Below are positions 1-8,128 of a stretch of DNA of 64,000 bases, one piece after another; the first letter of the stretch is position 1; each line of letters starts with the position of its first letter. This DNA is from Dactylosporangium sucinum. Lineage in GTDB: Bacteria > Actinomycetota > Actinomycetes > Mycobacteriales > Micromonosporaceae. Under the pieces are notes generated by a model that worked only from the letters and a program-made list of their open reading frames with translations, was not told where the DNA came from and did no database searches. A program made the position numbers and the translations under genes. The stretch lies in NCBI RefSeq assembly GCF_014647515.1, contig NZ_BMPI01000009.1:124001-188000 (forward strand). The letters are read 5' to 3'.

Positions 1-267
1 ACCGGCGGCGGACAGCCGGCGCCCGTCGCGGCGCGAGCGGGTGACCAGACGCAAGCCGAAGACGCCGAACCCGACACCGGCGATCGTCACCAGCACGCCA
101 CCGGCGAGCAGGCCCCAGAAGTCCGCGGGCGACCGGGCCGGGTCCAGCGTCACGGCGGCGGCGAGCAGGACCGGCCCGGGCAGGCAGATGGCCAGGAACG
201 CCAGTCGGCACAGCAGCGCGCCGATCGGACCGAGGCGCGCCTCCGCCTCCCGAGGGGTGCTCGTCAC
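1..267 (-). CDS. Membrane protein, C-terminal part cut by the window edge
   Basis: The first 89 codons are visible, reading from a GTG at 267 towards base 1. After a short polar N-terminus there are two hydrophobic stretches, about residues 18-40 and 52-72, separated by a short loop. They are followed by a basic RSRRDGRR segment typical of a cytoplasmic membrane-flanking region. An in-frame ATG just upstream is closed by a stop after three codons, which supports the GTG. The family cannot be recognised from this fragment. It lies 14 bp upstream of the end of the next minus-strand gene, so it could be the last gene of that operon. Confidence 0.55.
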   Translation of the reverse strand, partial: MTSTPREAEARLGPIGALLCRLAFLAICLPGPVLLAAAVTLDPARSPADFWGLLAGGVLVTIAGVGFGVFGLRLVTRSRRDGRRLSAAG

Positions 268-280
268 CCCCGCATGTTAG

Positions 281-1066
281 TCAGTCGATCCGGTTCCGGT
301 GCGCCGGCGGATCAGCCAGGTCCTTGAGCCAGTCGCGGCTCGCGTCGGTCACCCGCGCCGGGACGCCCAGGCCGTCGAGCAGCTCGCCCGCCGCCTCCAT
401 CTCGTGCGTGCGGCGGACGGCGTGGGCCTTGGAGCCGGTCACCAGGCGGTCCAGCGTCGCCGCGTCGGCGCGGGTCAGCTCCTCCGTGATGTTGGCCGCC
501 AGCCAGTCCTCCAGGCCCGCGGCGCGAGCCGCCGTCAGCGCCTCGATCACGGCCGCCGCCAGGCCCTTGTAGAAGACGCTGCGCAGCAGCTTGCGGGTCG
601 CGGCGACGCCCACCGGGCCCGGCAGGACGTCGACCGCGGCACCGAACGCCCGCACGGCCGCGGCGAACGGTTCCGCCCCCGGGCCGCTCGCGGTCATCGC
701 CGTATACAGGCCCTTCGGCGGGACCGGGGCCATCAGCGCCACGTCGGCCACCACGGCCCGGTGGCCGGCCGCCGCGTGGACGGCCTCCTTGACCGCCGGG
801 GCGGCGGTGTTCAGGTCGGCCCAGACCGTGCCCGGTGCGCAGCCCGGCAGCCCCTGCGCCAGGGCGTCCAGCGCGTCGGCGGCGCTGTTGACGCTCAGCA
901 CCAGGCTCGCGCCGCGGCAGGCCTCGGTCGCGTCGGGTGCGTTGAGGACGCCGTCGGGGGCGGTGACGCGCGGGTCGTAGCCGCGGACCGTTGCGCCCGC
1001 CCGCACCAGGTCGCGCGCGATGTGGCCGCCGGCCTCACCGAGGCCGAGCACGGCGACCGTGGTCAT
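281..1066 (-). CDS. NAD(P)-dependent 6-phosphogluconate-dehydrogenase-like oxidoreductase (DUF1932 type)
   Basis: The protein has 261 residues. It starts with a Rossmann NAD(P)-binding fold with the glycine motif GLGEAGG at residues 7-13, followed by the dehydrogenase pattern with an SVNSAA turn. The C-terminal half contains RKLLRSVFYKGL, which is typical of the DUF1932 helical domain of beta-hydroxyacid dehydrogenases. Members reduce or oxidise small hydroxyacids in the cytoplasm; the substrate cannot be read from sequence. The start ATG overlaps the stop of the upstream GntR gene (ATGA, 1063-1066), so the two are translationally coupled. The pairing suggests the regulator senses a substrate or product of this enzyme. 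Confidence 0.85.
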   Translation of the reverse strand: MTTVAVLGLGEAGGHIARDLVRAGATVRGYDPRVTAPDGVLNAPDATEACRGASLVLSVNSAADALDALAQGLPGCAPGTVWADLNTAAPAVKEAVHAAAGHRAVVADVALMAPVPPKGLYTAMTASGPGAEPFAAAVRAFGAAVDVLPGPVGVAATRKLLRSVFYKGLAAAVIEALTAARAAGLEDWLAANITEELTRADAATLDRLVTGSKAHAVRRTHEMEAAGELLDGLGVPARVTDASRDWLKDLADPPAHRNRID

Positions 1067-1743
1067 CGCAGGCCCGGGGTGTCGATGCCGCGCAGCGCCT
1101 CGATGACGCTCGCGATGTGGTCGCGCATCGCGGACTCGGCGGCCTTCGGGTCGCGCTCGCGGATCGCCTCGATGATGCGCTCGTGCTGGGGCAGGGAGAC
1201 CAGCGGGCGGCCCGGGTGCAGCGACAGCATGAACTGGTGGCGGACCAGCTGGCCGCGCAGGGTCTCGATGATGCCGTCCGCGGTGCGGTGGCCGGCGATG
1301 GTGCGGATGAGGGCGTGCAGGCGTTGGTTGAGGTCGCTGTACCGCCGGAACTCCCCCGCCGCCACCGCGCGCCGCATCAGCAGGCCGATCTCGTCGAGCT
1401 CGCTCGCCTGCTCGTCGGTGACCAGGATCGCGGCCTTCGCGGCGACGAGCCCCTCCAGCACCATGCGGACCTCGGTGATCTCGACCGCCTCGCCGAGCGA
1501 CACCTTCCGGACCTGGGCGCCCTTGTTGCGCTGGACCTCGACCAGGCCGTCGGCCGCCAGCTCCTGCAGGGCGGTGCGGATGTTGAACCGGCTGACCCCG
1601 AACCGCTCGCACAGCTGGGCCTCGACGAGGCGCTCGCCGGGCAGGTACTCGCCGCCGAGGATCGCGGCGCGCAGCAGCTCGCGCGCCTCCGCGGCCGAGG
1701 CGCCGGGCGCGCGCCGGCGCGGTGGTGCGGACGGGTCGGGCAT
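1063..1743 (-). CDS. GntR-family transcriptional regulator, FadR/FCD subfamily
   Basis: The protein has 226 residues. The N-terminal winged helix (about residues 15-85) carries the GntR pattern GERLVEAQLCERFGVSRFNIRTAL. The all-helical C-terminal FCD effector domain has the conserved metal or ligand positions D-x3-H in SDLNQRLH and the late histidines HERII and RDHI. FCD regulators usually respond to carboxylic acids. It is the first gene of a two-gene operon with the DUF1932 dehydrogenase. A palindrome and a TTGACA hexamer lie 57-68 bp upstream, so autoregulation is likely by inference. Confidence 0.88.
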   Translation of the reverse strand: MPDPSAPPRRRAPGASAAEARELLRAAILGGEYLPGERLVEAQLCERFGVSRFNIRTALQELAADGLVEVQRNKGAQVRKVSLGEAVEITEVRMVLEGLVAAKAAILVTDEQASELDEIGLLMRRAVAAGEFRRYSDLNQRLHALIRTIAGHRTADGIIETLRGQLVRHQFMLSLHPGRPLVSLPQHERIIEAIRERDPKAAESAMRDHIASVIEALRGIDTPGLR

Positions 1744-1799
1744 GCGTTCTCCGAGGCAAACGGTGCTGACGACGGCCAGTCTCGCAGTGTTCTGACACT

Positions 1800-1811
1800 A
1801 TTGTCAACAAT
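1800..1811. promoter_or_regulatory. Probable GntR operator overlapping a -35 element
   Basis: The sequence ATTGTCAACAAT is a perfect palindrome (5+2+5) located 57 bp upstream of the GntR start. On the minus strand it contains TTGACA, a good -35 hexamer for the GntR-dehydrogenase transcript. The overlapping TGACA-N4-TGTCA adds further dyad symmetry. The size and TTGT/ACAA core fit FadR-type operators. Confidence 0.5.
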
Positions 1812-1843
1812 CCGGAGCGAGCGGGAACGGACCCGGCGGATGG

Positions 1844-3478
1844 TCAGGCGGGTTCTATGCGGCGGCTCGCCGCGCGGCCGGCCCGGTAGCCGAAGACGAC
1901 GGCTGGCGCGATCGTCGAGCCCGGGCCCGGGTACGTGCGGCCCATGACCGACGCGGTGGTGTTGCCGGCGGCGTACAGGCCCTCGACGGCCGAGCCGTCG
2001 CCGCGCAGCACCCGCGCGTCGGCGTCGGTCAGCAGGCCGCCCTTGGTGCCCAGGTCGCCCGGCACGAGCTGGACCGCCGTGAACGGGCCCTTCTCCAGGG
2101 GGCCCAGGTTGGGGTTGGGCTTGACGCGCGGGTCGCCGTAGTAGTTGTCGTAGACGGTCCGGCCCCGGCCGAAGTCCTCGTCCACGCCGCGGCGGGCGAA
2201 GCCGTTGAACCGCGCGACGGTGGCGCGCAGCGTCACCGGGTCGATGTCGAGCGCGGCCGCCAGCTCGTCGAGCGTCTTCGCCGAGCGGACGATGCCGGCC
2301 GCCCGCAGCTTCTTGGTGCCCTGCAGGAAGGCGTTGAAGAGGTACCGCCGGCGGTGCCGGGCGTCCACCACGAGCCAGCTCGGGATCGCACCCGCCCCGC
2401 GCTCCAGCATCGCGTGGCCGACGTCGATGTAGCTGGCGGACTCGTTGAGGTACCGCTCGCCGTTGCCGTCGACGATGATCCCGAAGGGCATCGAGCGCTC
2501 GGAGAGCACGAACTGGGCGCCATGGTCGGCGGTCGGCACCGACAGCCCCCACCAGGCGTCGTCCATGAGCTCCAGCCGGGCGCCGGCCGCCTCGGCGATG
2601 CCGATCACCTCGCCGAGGTCGCCGGGCGCGGCCGACGTGTAGCCGGGGATCCCGTGGTACTTCTGGCGCCACTCGGTGTTGCGGGCGAACCCGCCGGCGG
2701 CCAGGATCACGCCCCCGGTGGCCCGCACCCGCAGGTCGCCGACGACGGCGCCGGTGACCGCCCCGGACTCGTCGAGGACCAGCGAGCGCAGCGGGGTCTC
2801 CAGGAGCAGCTCGACCCGCTGGCGGATGAGGATCGCCATCAGGTTCGCGGTCAGCGCGCCGCCGATGCCGAACAGCCGCTTGCCGGTGACCAGCCCGCCC
2901 AGCGTGCGGAGCACGAAGCGGGCACCGCGCAGGAAGCCCGACGGCGTCGACCAGGCCCGCGACAGCAGCCACACGTCGTCGGTCTTCAGCGGCGCCGGGA
3001 TGCTCTCCCGGCCGCGGAAGGTGGCGAAGCGGTCGCCGAGCTTGCGGGTGTCGAACGGCTCGGCCTCGATGCCCCGGCCGGTCATGCCGCCCGGCCGGTC
3101 GGGGTAGTAGTCGGGGTAGTCCTTGGCCGCCGTCCAGCGCACGCCGAGGCGCTCCAGGAAGCGGTACACCTCGGGGACCGTCTCCACGAAGGCGCGCCGG
3201 CGCTGCGGCGAGCTGGCCGGGCCGGCCTCGCCGATCGCGGCCTGCAGGTAGGTGAGGGCCTTGTCGACCGAGTCGTCAAGGCCGAGCTTCGCCATGAGCG
3301 GGTTGGTCGGCATCCACAGGCCGCCGCCGCTGAGCGCGGTCGTGCCGCCCCACTTGTCCGTGCTCTCGACGAGCAGCACCGTGCGGCCGGCGTCGGCGGC
3401 GGTGATCGCCGCGGTCATCCCGGCCGCGCCGGTGCCGACCACCAGCACGTCGACCTCGCGGTCCCAGCGTTCGTCCAC
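1844..3478 (-). CDS. FAD-binding dehydrogenase, 3-ketosteroid-delta1-dehydrogenase-like
   Basis: The protein has 544 residues. The N-terminus has the dinucleotide motif VVGTGAAGM and then the KstD-type block DKWGGTTALSGGGLW. The C-terminus carries YPGPGSTIAPA, matching the KstD region that holds a catalytic tyrosine and the FAD-binding end. KstD-like enzymes dehydrogenate the A ring of 3-ketosteroids or related ketones; the real substrate is unknown. The start is taken as the GTG at 3478 because GGAGG at 3487-3491 is about 8 nt upstream of it, whereas an earlier in-frame GTG at 3487 overlaps that ribosome site. It is divergent from a TetR regulator across paired palindromes, so it is the probable target of that regulator. 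Confidence 0.8.
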   Translation of the reverse strand: MDERWDREVDVLVVGTGAAGMTAAITAADAGRTVLLVESTDKWGGTTALSGGGLWMPTNPLMAKLGLDDSVDKALTYLQAAIGEAGPASSPQRRRAFVETVPEVYRFLERLGVRWTAAKDYPDYYPDRPGGMTGRGIEAEPFDTRKLGDRFATFRGRESIPAPLKTDDVWLLSRAWSTPSGFLRGARFVLRTLGGLVTGKRLFGIGGALTANLMAILIRQRVELLLETPLRSLVLDESGAVTGAVVGDLRVRATGGVILAAGGFARNTEWRQKYHGIPGYTSAAPGDLGEVIGIAEAAGARLELMDDAWWGLSVPTADHGAQFVLSERSMPFGIIVDGNGERYLNESASYIDVGHAMLERGAGAIPSWLVVDARHRRRYLFNAFLQGTKKLRAAGIVRSAKTLDELAAALDIDPVTLRATVARFNGFARRGVDEDFGRGRTVYDNYYGDPRVKPNPNLGPLEKGPFTAVQLVPGDLGTKGGLLTDADARVLRGDGSAVEGLYAAGNTTASVMGRTYPGPGSTIAPAVVFGYRAGRAASRRIEPA

Positions 3479-3493
3479 CGCTCCCACCTCCAG

Positions 3494-3536
3494 TGCCTAG
3501 CCGATCGGCTAGGCAGGTAAGCTAGCCGATCGGCTA
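3494..3536. promoter_or_regulatory. Paired palindromic operators between the KstD-like and TetR genes
   Basis: The core TAGCCGATCGGCTA occurs twice, at 3498-3511 and 3523-3536. The first copy extends to a 22-bp perfect palindrome at 3494-3515. The centres are 25 bp apart. The pair fills the intergenic region between the divergent genes, so one repressor can control both. This is the usual architecture for a TetR regulator repressing itself and its neighbour. Confidence 0.8.
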
Positions 3537-3562
3537 CCCAGAGGCAAGGGCAGGATGGACGC

Positions 3563-4129
3563 ATGAGCGCACGGCAACGGCTCCTCGACGCCGCCCTCGA
3601 CCTGTTCGCCGAGCACGGCGTCAGCGGCACGTCGCTGCAGATGATCGCCGACCGGCTGGGCGTGACGAAGGCGGCCGTCTACCACCAGTTCCCGACCAAG
3701 GAGGAGATCGTCCTCGCGGTCATCGGCCCCGCCCTGGACGCGCTCGCGAGCATCGCCGACGCGGCCCAGGCCCGGCGCACCCCGGCCGCCCGGCGGGACG
3801 TCGCGCTGCGGGGCGTCGTCGACCTGGTCGTGGCGCACCGCCGGGTGGCCGCGGTCATGCGCTTCGACCCGGTCGTCCAGCAGATCGTCACCAGCCACCC
3901 GGCGATGGTGTCGATGCTGCGGATCCGCGAGCTGATCACCGGGCCCGACCCGGACACCGCGACCAGCGTCGCCGCCTCGATGATCAGCGGCGGGCTCATC
4001 GTCGCCGGCATCGACGCGGCCCTGGAGCACCTCGACGACGACACGCTGCGCGAGCAGCTGCTCGACGCGGCCAACCGGCTGTTCAGCCGGCGAGCCCGCC
4101 CGGCCGCCGCGGCGCGAGCCCGCCCGTGA
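3563..4129 (+). CDS. TetR-family transcriptional regulator
   Basis: The protein has 188 residues. A TetR DNA-binding domain fills residues 1-55, with the helix-turn-helix in SLQMIADRLGVTKAAVYHQF. The rest is the helical ligand and dimer domain, ending in a disordered basic Ala/Arg tail. AGGA lies about 7 nt before the ATG. It is divergent from the KstD-like flavoprotein, with two identical palindromic cores in between. It probably derepresses a ketosteroid-like or other cyclic-ketone degradation step when ligand is present, in the manner of KstR-type regulators; the ligand is not known. Confidence 0.88.
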   Translation: MSARQRLLDAALDLFAEHGVSGTSLQMIADRLGVTKAAVYHQFPTKEEIVLAVIGPALDALASIADAAQARRTPAARRDVALRGVVDLVVAHRRVAAVMRFDPVVQQIVTSHPAMVSMLRIRELITGPDPDTATSVAASMISGGLIVAGIDAALEHLDDDTLREQLLDAANRLFSRRARPAAAARARP

Positions 4130-4207
4130 GCCGGGCCGCGATGTTCGCCGGCGCCTGGGCCGAGCGGCGCCCGGTCGCCGGGACCGGTGGCGGATGGTCT
4201 CGCCGGT

Positions 4208-5191
4208 TCAGAACGCCCCGGGCTCGTCGAGCAACGTGAGGACGGCGGCCACGATCCGGTTACGCTCGACCGGATCGTCGCGCATCGCCGCCAGCGGGCG
4301 GTCGTCGGCCGGGCCGGCGGCGGTCCCGCCGAACATCGTGCCGATCACGTCGACCACCACGGCGTGCGCCGCCTCGCCCCGGCCGATCCGCAGCCGGATC
4401 GCCTCGAACGCCTGGTAGGCCAGCACGCGCAGCTGCGCGTCGTCCTGCTCGTCGCGGTCGACGAACGTGAACGCCGCATGCTCGGCCGGGTGGCCCCGGT
4501 CGTCCTCCAGCAGCCACGCGACCGGCGTCTGCTTGTAGCCGAGCGGCCCCTCGACGTACGCGGCGAACCAGTCCGGCCGCGTGCGCATCGCCGCCAGCAC
4601 GGCCGCGATGTCGCCGCGGATGCCGGCGCCCTGCCGGTCGTCGCGGAACTCGGCCCGCGCCACCCGCCACGCCTCGGTCGGCCACAGCTCGGTGCCGGCC
4701 GTCGCCGGGCTGCCCGCCCAGGACAGGATCTTCAGGGCCAGCTCGCACAGCCAGCGATCGCCGGCCAGCTCCTCGCCGAGCCAGCGCGGCAGCCGGGGCC
4801 GCTGCAGCGCGCCGACCGCGCCGCGCCGCCGCCGGTACCCGTCGACGGTCGCCTGGCCGACCCGGCTCGCGATCCACGCCTCCAGGTCGCGGATCGGCAG
4901 CGTCGCCCGCCGCTCGACGTCGAGGACGACCGCCTCCATGTCGTCCTCGAAGCGGTCCATGCAGTCGTCGGTCAGGTGCCGGACCGAGGTCGCGCAGGCG
5001 TGGTGGCCGCGCCGCAGCTCCATGCGCCGGGTCACGCGCGTGAACACGACCGGCATCGCGATCGTGTAGACGGCGCCGATGAGCCGCCGCCGCTGTGCGC
5101 CCGTGTGCTCCGCGATCGTGCCGCTGAGCCGGCCGTGCCGGCTCAGCTCCCGGACCTCGACGATCGCTGCCTCGTCACCGCGCGGCGGCAT
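4208..5191 (-). CDS. Conserved actinobacterial protein with a sigma-factor-like N-terminal half
   Basis: The protein has 327 residues. I recognise it only as a conserved actinomycete hypothetical type. The first ~130 residues (RRLIGAVYTIAMPVVFTR, HHACATSVRHL, DLEAWIASRVGQATVD) are helical and basic and look like sigma region 2. They are followed by GYRRRRGAVGALQRPR and a tryptophan-rich helical part. I see no sigma region 4, so it is unlikely to be a complete sigma factor. The start at 5191 is preceded by AGAGGGG at good spacing; longer forms would run into upstream noncoding sequence. It is convergent with the TetR gene. Confidence 0.6.
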   Translation of the reverse strand: MPPRGDEAAIVEVRELSRHGRLSGTIAEHTGAQRRRLIGAVYTIAMPVVFTRVTRRMELRRGHHACATSVRHLTDDCMDRFEDDMEAVVLDVERRATLPIRDLEAWIASRVGQATVDGYRRRRGAVGALQRPRLPRWLGEELAGDRWLCELALKILSWAGSPATAGTELWPTEAWRVARAEFRDDRQGAGIRGDIAAVLAAMRTRPDWFAAYVEGPLGYKQTPVAWLLEDDRGHPAEHAAFTFVDRDEQDDAQLRVLAYQAFEAIRLRIGRGEAAHAVVVDVIGTMFGGTAAGPADDRPLAAMRDDPVERNRIVAAVLTLLDEPGAF

Positions 5192-5389
5192 CCCGGTCCC
5201 CTCTCCGTAACGGCATGCGGACTCCGCGTACGCCATCTTGGAGGCAAGGCGAACCGGACGGCACGGCACAACGGTGCCGTTCTCGCCGCCACCCGGGCAG
5301 GGTCGGCCACCCGACCGGCCGGTGCGGTGGTCGGCCGGGCGACGGTCCGTCAGTATTGGGCGGTACCAGAAACGCCCCGGAGGTCCACC

Positions 5390-5593
5390 ATGCCGTTACC
5401 CGAGCCGCCCTCGCCGCCGGAGCCCGACGCCCCGGAGGACCGGGTGGTGAACCTGCTGCACGACGCGCTGCGCGGCGCCCGGCAGGCCGCCCTCGACGAG
5501 GGGCGCGACCCGGAGGAGATCACCGCGGACATCACCGAGAAGGTCGAGCGGCTGCGCCGCCTCAACGCCTCCGGCTGGCCGCCGCAGGGCTAG
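5390..5593 (+). CDS. Small acidic protein of unknown function (67 aa)
   Basis: The ATG at 5390 has GGAGG 6-7 nt upstream. The protein starts with a proline-rich stretch (PLPEPPSPPEPDAPED). A single amphipathic helix region follows (VVNLLHDALRGARQAAL, then ITADITEKVERLRRL). Charge and helix pattern suggest a small helical, possibly dimerising protein; no family is recognised. It ends 4 bp inside the convergent acetyltransferase gene. Confidence 0.6.
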   Translation: MPLPEPPSPPEPDAPEDRVVNLLHDALRGARQAALDEGRDPEEITADITEKVERLRRLNASGWPPQG

Positions 5594-6123
5594 TCGGTCG
5601 CCAGGATCGACCAGATCTGCGTGTCGTGGCGGACGTCCCTGTAGAGGTACGACTCCCGCAACACGCCGTCGAGGCGCATGCCGAGGCGCCGGGCGACGTT
5701 CGAGCTGGCCACGTTGTCGGTGCGGCAGTGCCACTCGATGCGGTGCAGCCCCCGGACCCGGAAGGCCCAGTCGATCAGCACCCGCACGGCGGCGGTGATC
5801 AGGCCGCGGCCCTGCGCGGCCGGCTCCAGCCAGACGCCGACCTCGGCCACGCCGCCCTCGGCGTCGAACGAGACGAACATCGTGCCGCCGACCAGCGTCC
5901 CGTCCAGCCAGATGCCGAAGAGCCGGCCCGCGTCCCGCGCCTGCAGGTCCGCATACCGCTGGAGGGTCAGCCGGGTCGTCTCCAGGTCGGTGCTCCGCCC
6001 GGCCCACGGGATCCACGGGTCGACCACGGCGCGGGCCCGGTCCATGTGGGCCAGGAACTCCCCGGCCTGCCACGGCTCCAACGGCCGCAGCTCGGCGCCT
6101 TCGGCAAGCGGAACGCTGAACAT
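5590..6123 (-). CDS. GNAT-family N-acetyltransferase (RimJ/RimL type)
   Basis: The protein has 177 residues, the normal size for a stand-alone GNAT domain. The acetyl-CoA-binding motif A is seen in VGVWLEPAAQGRGLITAAV (Q-x-x-G-x-G/L). Motif B follows in RIEWHCRTDNVASSNVARRLG, a hallmark of the ribosomal-protein-alanine acetyltransferase group that acetylates N-terminal or other amines. The substrate is unknown. It converges with the 67-aa gene with a 4-bp overlap. It is divergent from the GH3 gene, with about 50 bp in between. Confidence 0.85.
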   Translation of the reverse strand: MFSVPLAEGAELRPLEPWQAGEFLAHMDRARAVVDPWIPWAGRSTDLETTRLTLQRYADLQARDAGRLFGIWLDGTLVGGTMFVSFDAEGGVAEVGVWLEPAAQGRGLITAAVRVLIDWAFRVRGLHRIEWHCRTDNVASSNVARRLGMRLDGVLRESYLYRDVRHDTQIWSILATD

Positions 6124-6173
6124 CCCGCCAACCTACGTTGACAACGCTCGTCGATGGATGGAGGGTGGATGCC

Positions 6174-7874
6174 ATGCACTTCCGGCGATTTGTGGCGTTT
6201 TCCGCGGCCCTGGTCACCGTCCTGGCGGGCTGGCCCGCGCCGGCCTCCGCCGCCGACCCGCTGCGCGGCATGACGCTCGAAGAGAAGGTCGGGCAGCTGT
6301 TCGTCACCTACGTCTACGGGGCCGGCGCCAGCAGCACCGAAGCGGCCGACGTCGCGGCGAACCAGGCCGCCCTCGGCGTCGACACCGGCGCCGCAGCCGT
6401 CGCCCGGTACCACCTCGGGGGCGTGATCTACTTCAGCTGGAGCCGCAACCTGGGCACGCCGGCCCAGATCGCCGAGCTGTCCAACGGCCTGCAGCGCGCC
6501 GCTTCCGTGCCGCTGCTCATCAGCACCGACCAGGAGGGCGGGGTCGTCAACCGGATCGGCGCCCCGCTCGCGGTCTCCCCCGGCAACATGGCGGTCGGCG
6601 CCACCTTCGACCCGCTCCAGGCTTCGAGGGTCGCCCGAGTCAGCGGTACCGAACTGCGCGCGCTCGGCATCAACATGGTCGACGCCCCCGTCGTGGACGT
6701 GAACACCAACCCGCGGAACACCGCCGACGGCCCGCGGGCGTTCGGCGACCGCACCGCGCAGGTCGCGCTGTTCGGGGCGGCAGCCGCCGGCGGCTACCGG
6801 CTGGCCGGGATCGGCGCCCAGGCCAAGCACTTCCCCGGCCTCGGCGACACGACGGTGAACACCGACAACGGCGTCGCCGTCACCAACGAGTCACGCGCCG
6901 AGATCCTGGCCACCCACGTCCCGCCGTTCCAGGCCGCGATCGCCGCCGGCGTGCCGAGCATCATGACGGCCCACATCGTGGCGCCGTCGCTCGACCCGTC
7001 CGGCCGCCCGGCCAGCCTCTCGAAGCCGATCGTCACCGGCCTGCTGCGCGACCGCCTCCACTTCGACGGCGTGGTCGTCACCGACGCCCTCGACGCGGCC
7101 GCCCTCGCGGACCTGACCACCGAGCAGATCGTGCTGCAGGCGCTCGACGCCGGCGTCGACCAGCTCCTCATGCCCCGCGACCTGCCGGCCGCCTACCAGG
7201 CCGTCCTCGACGCCGTCCGCGCCGGCACGCTGTCCGAGGCGCGGATCGACCGGTCGGTGCGCCGGATCCTCCGCATGAAGCAGGACCTGGGCCTGTGGCA
7301 GCACCGGTACGTCCCGGCGCCCGTCGTCGGCACCCCCGCCGCACTCGCGACGATGGCCGGCGCGGCGGCCGGCTCGATCACGGCCCTGCGCACCGGTGCC
7401 CCGCTCCCCCTGCGCTCGGGCTCGGTCCTGGTCACCGGCTGGGGCGTTTCCACGACGCAGACCCTGACGACGGCCCTGACGGCCCGCGGCCTGGCGGCAA
7501 CCCGCCTCTACACCGGCTCCCCGTCGGACGCCGTGATCGCCCAGGCCGTGGCGGCGTCCGCGACGGTCGACGCGACGGTCGTGACGACGTCCAACGCGTG
7601 GTCGGACGCCACGCAGCAACGCCTGGTCGCGGCCCTGCTGGCGACCGGCCGGCCGGTGGTGGTGGCGTCGGTCGGCGGCCCGTACGATATTGCGTACTTC
7701 CCGTCGGCCCCGGTGTACCTGGCAACGTACGGCTACCAGCCCCCGTCGCTGACCGCCCTGGCGGACGTCCTGACGGGCGCGGCCCCGGCGCGGGGCCGCC
7801 TCCCGGTGACGATCCGCACCCCGGACGGCGCGACGGTGCTGTTCCCGTTCGGTGCCGGTGTCCACAGTGGATGA
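6174..7874 (+). CDS. Secreted glycoside hydrolase family 3 protein (NagZ-like beta-N-acetylhexosaminidase group)
   Basis: The protein has 566 residues. It begins with a Sec signal (basic MHFRRF, hydrophobic core, cleavage near PASAADP), so it acts outside the membrane. The GH3 barrel shows DQEGG, GINMVDAPVVDVN and KHFPGLGD near residue 217, plus the nucleophile region VVVTDALD with Asp near 304. The C-terminal domain follows without extra modules. The family removes beta-linked sugars from wall fragments or polysaccharides. The NagZ Asp-His dyad region reads NTDNG, so the usual histidine is Asn. GGAGG at 6160-6164 supports the start. The last codons lie inside an inverted repeat that bounds the tRNA array. 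Confidence 0.85.
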   Translation: MHFRRFVAFSAALVTVLAGWPAPASAADPLRGMTLEEKVGQLFVTYVYGAGASSTEAADVAANQAALGVDTGAAAVARYHLGGVIYFSWSRNLGTPAQIAELSNGLQRAASVPLLISTDQEGGVVNRIGAPLAVSPGNMAVGATFDPLQASRVARVSGTELRALGINMVDAPVVDVNTNPRNTADGPRAFGDRTAQVALFGAAAAGGYRLAGIGAQAKHFPGLGDTTVNTDNGVAVTNESRAEILATHVPPFQAAIAAGVPSIMTAHIVAPSLDPSGRPASLSKPIVTGLLRDRLHFDGVVVTDALDAAALADLTTEQIVLQALDAGVDQLLMPRDLPAAYQAVLDAVRAGTLSEARIDRSVRRILRMKQDLGLWQHRYVPAPVVGTPAALATMAGAAAGSITALRTGAPLPLRSGSVLVTGWGVSTTQTLTTALTARGLAATRLYTGSPSDAVIAQAVAASATVDATVVTTSNAWSDATQQRLVAALLATGRPVVVASVGGPYDIAYFPSAPVYLATYGYQPPSLTALADVLTGAAPARGRLPVTIRTPDGATVLFPFGAGVHSG

Positions 7875-7880
7875 CAGCGT
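7860..7880. repeat. Left copy of inverted repeat flanking the tRNA array
   Basis: The block GTCCACAGTGGATG, one extra A, then CAGCGT recurs in inverted orientation at 8562-8581, where the extra base is absent. The pair brackets all eight tRNA-like genes. This copy overlaps the stop codon of the GH3 gene (TGA at 7872-7874). The 11-bp core TCCACAGTGGA is itself a palindrome. Confidence 0.6.
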
Positions 7881-7889
7881 CCGCGGAAG

Positions 7890-7962
7890 GGTGATCACCG
7901 GGAGTCGAACCCGAACCTCCAGAGCCACAATCTGGCGTGCACAACCCGTACACCATGAACAC
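7890..7962 (-). tRNA. tRNA-His (GTG)
   Basis: Read on the minus strand, the anticodon loop is TTGTGGC on a CCAGA/TCTGG stem. The T-arm has TTCGACT. The acceptor stem GTGTTCA/TGATCAC has one U-U mismatch at 4:69. Discriminator C73 and a G at position -1 (7963) are the tRNA-His identity marks. CCA is not encoded. The D-arm is unusual. It is the last gene of the array. Confidence 0.8.
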
Positions 7963-7964
7963 CG

Positions 7965-8039
7965 TGCGCCGTCAGGGATTCGAACCCCGGACCCGCTGGT
8001 TAAGAGCCAGCCGCTCTGACCCGACTGAGCTAACGGCGC
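7965..8039 (-). tRNA. tRNA-Lys (CTT)
   Basis: This is a canonical cloverleaf: acceptor GCGCCGT/ACGGCGC, D-arm GCTC..GAGC, anticodon loop CTCTTAA on a GCTGG/CCAGC stem, and T-loop TTCGAAT, with discriminator A. It lies two bases from the 5' end of tRNA-His, so both must come from one processed transcript. Confidence 0.92.
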
Positions 8040-8044
8040 GTGCG

Positions 8045-8117
8045 TACCCCTGGCGAGAGTCGAACTCGCATACCCACAGTTTCGTAAACTGCTGCTCATC
8101 CGTTGAGCTACAGGGGC
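8045..8117 (-). tRNA. tRNA-Arg (ACG)
   Basis: The anticodon loop TTACGAA sits on a GCAGT/ACTGT stem. The T-loop is TTCGACT. Acceptor GCCCCTG/CAGGGGT leaves a G-U pair at 1:72. The discriminator is A and CCA is not encoded. Confidence 0.85.
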
Positions 8118-8128
8118 GTCGTACTGCG

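Noticed and set aside
1067..1810. Upstream extension of the dehydrogenase reading frame
   Set aside because: The frame stays open only because of GC bias; it runs opposite the codon pattern of the GntR gene, and the ATGA overlap gives a natural start at 1066.
4126..4240. Possible small gene from a GTG overlapping the TetR stop
   Set aside because: About 37 codons of Arg/Gly/Ala-rich sequence without a family pattern, running into the convergent gene; more likely an open frame by chance.
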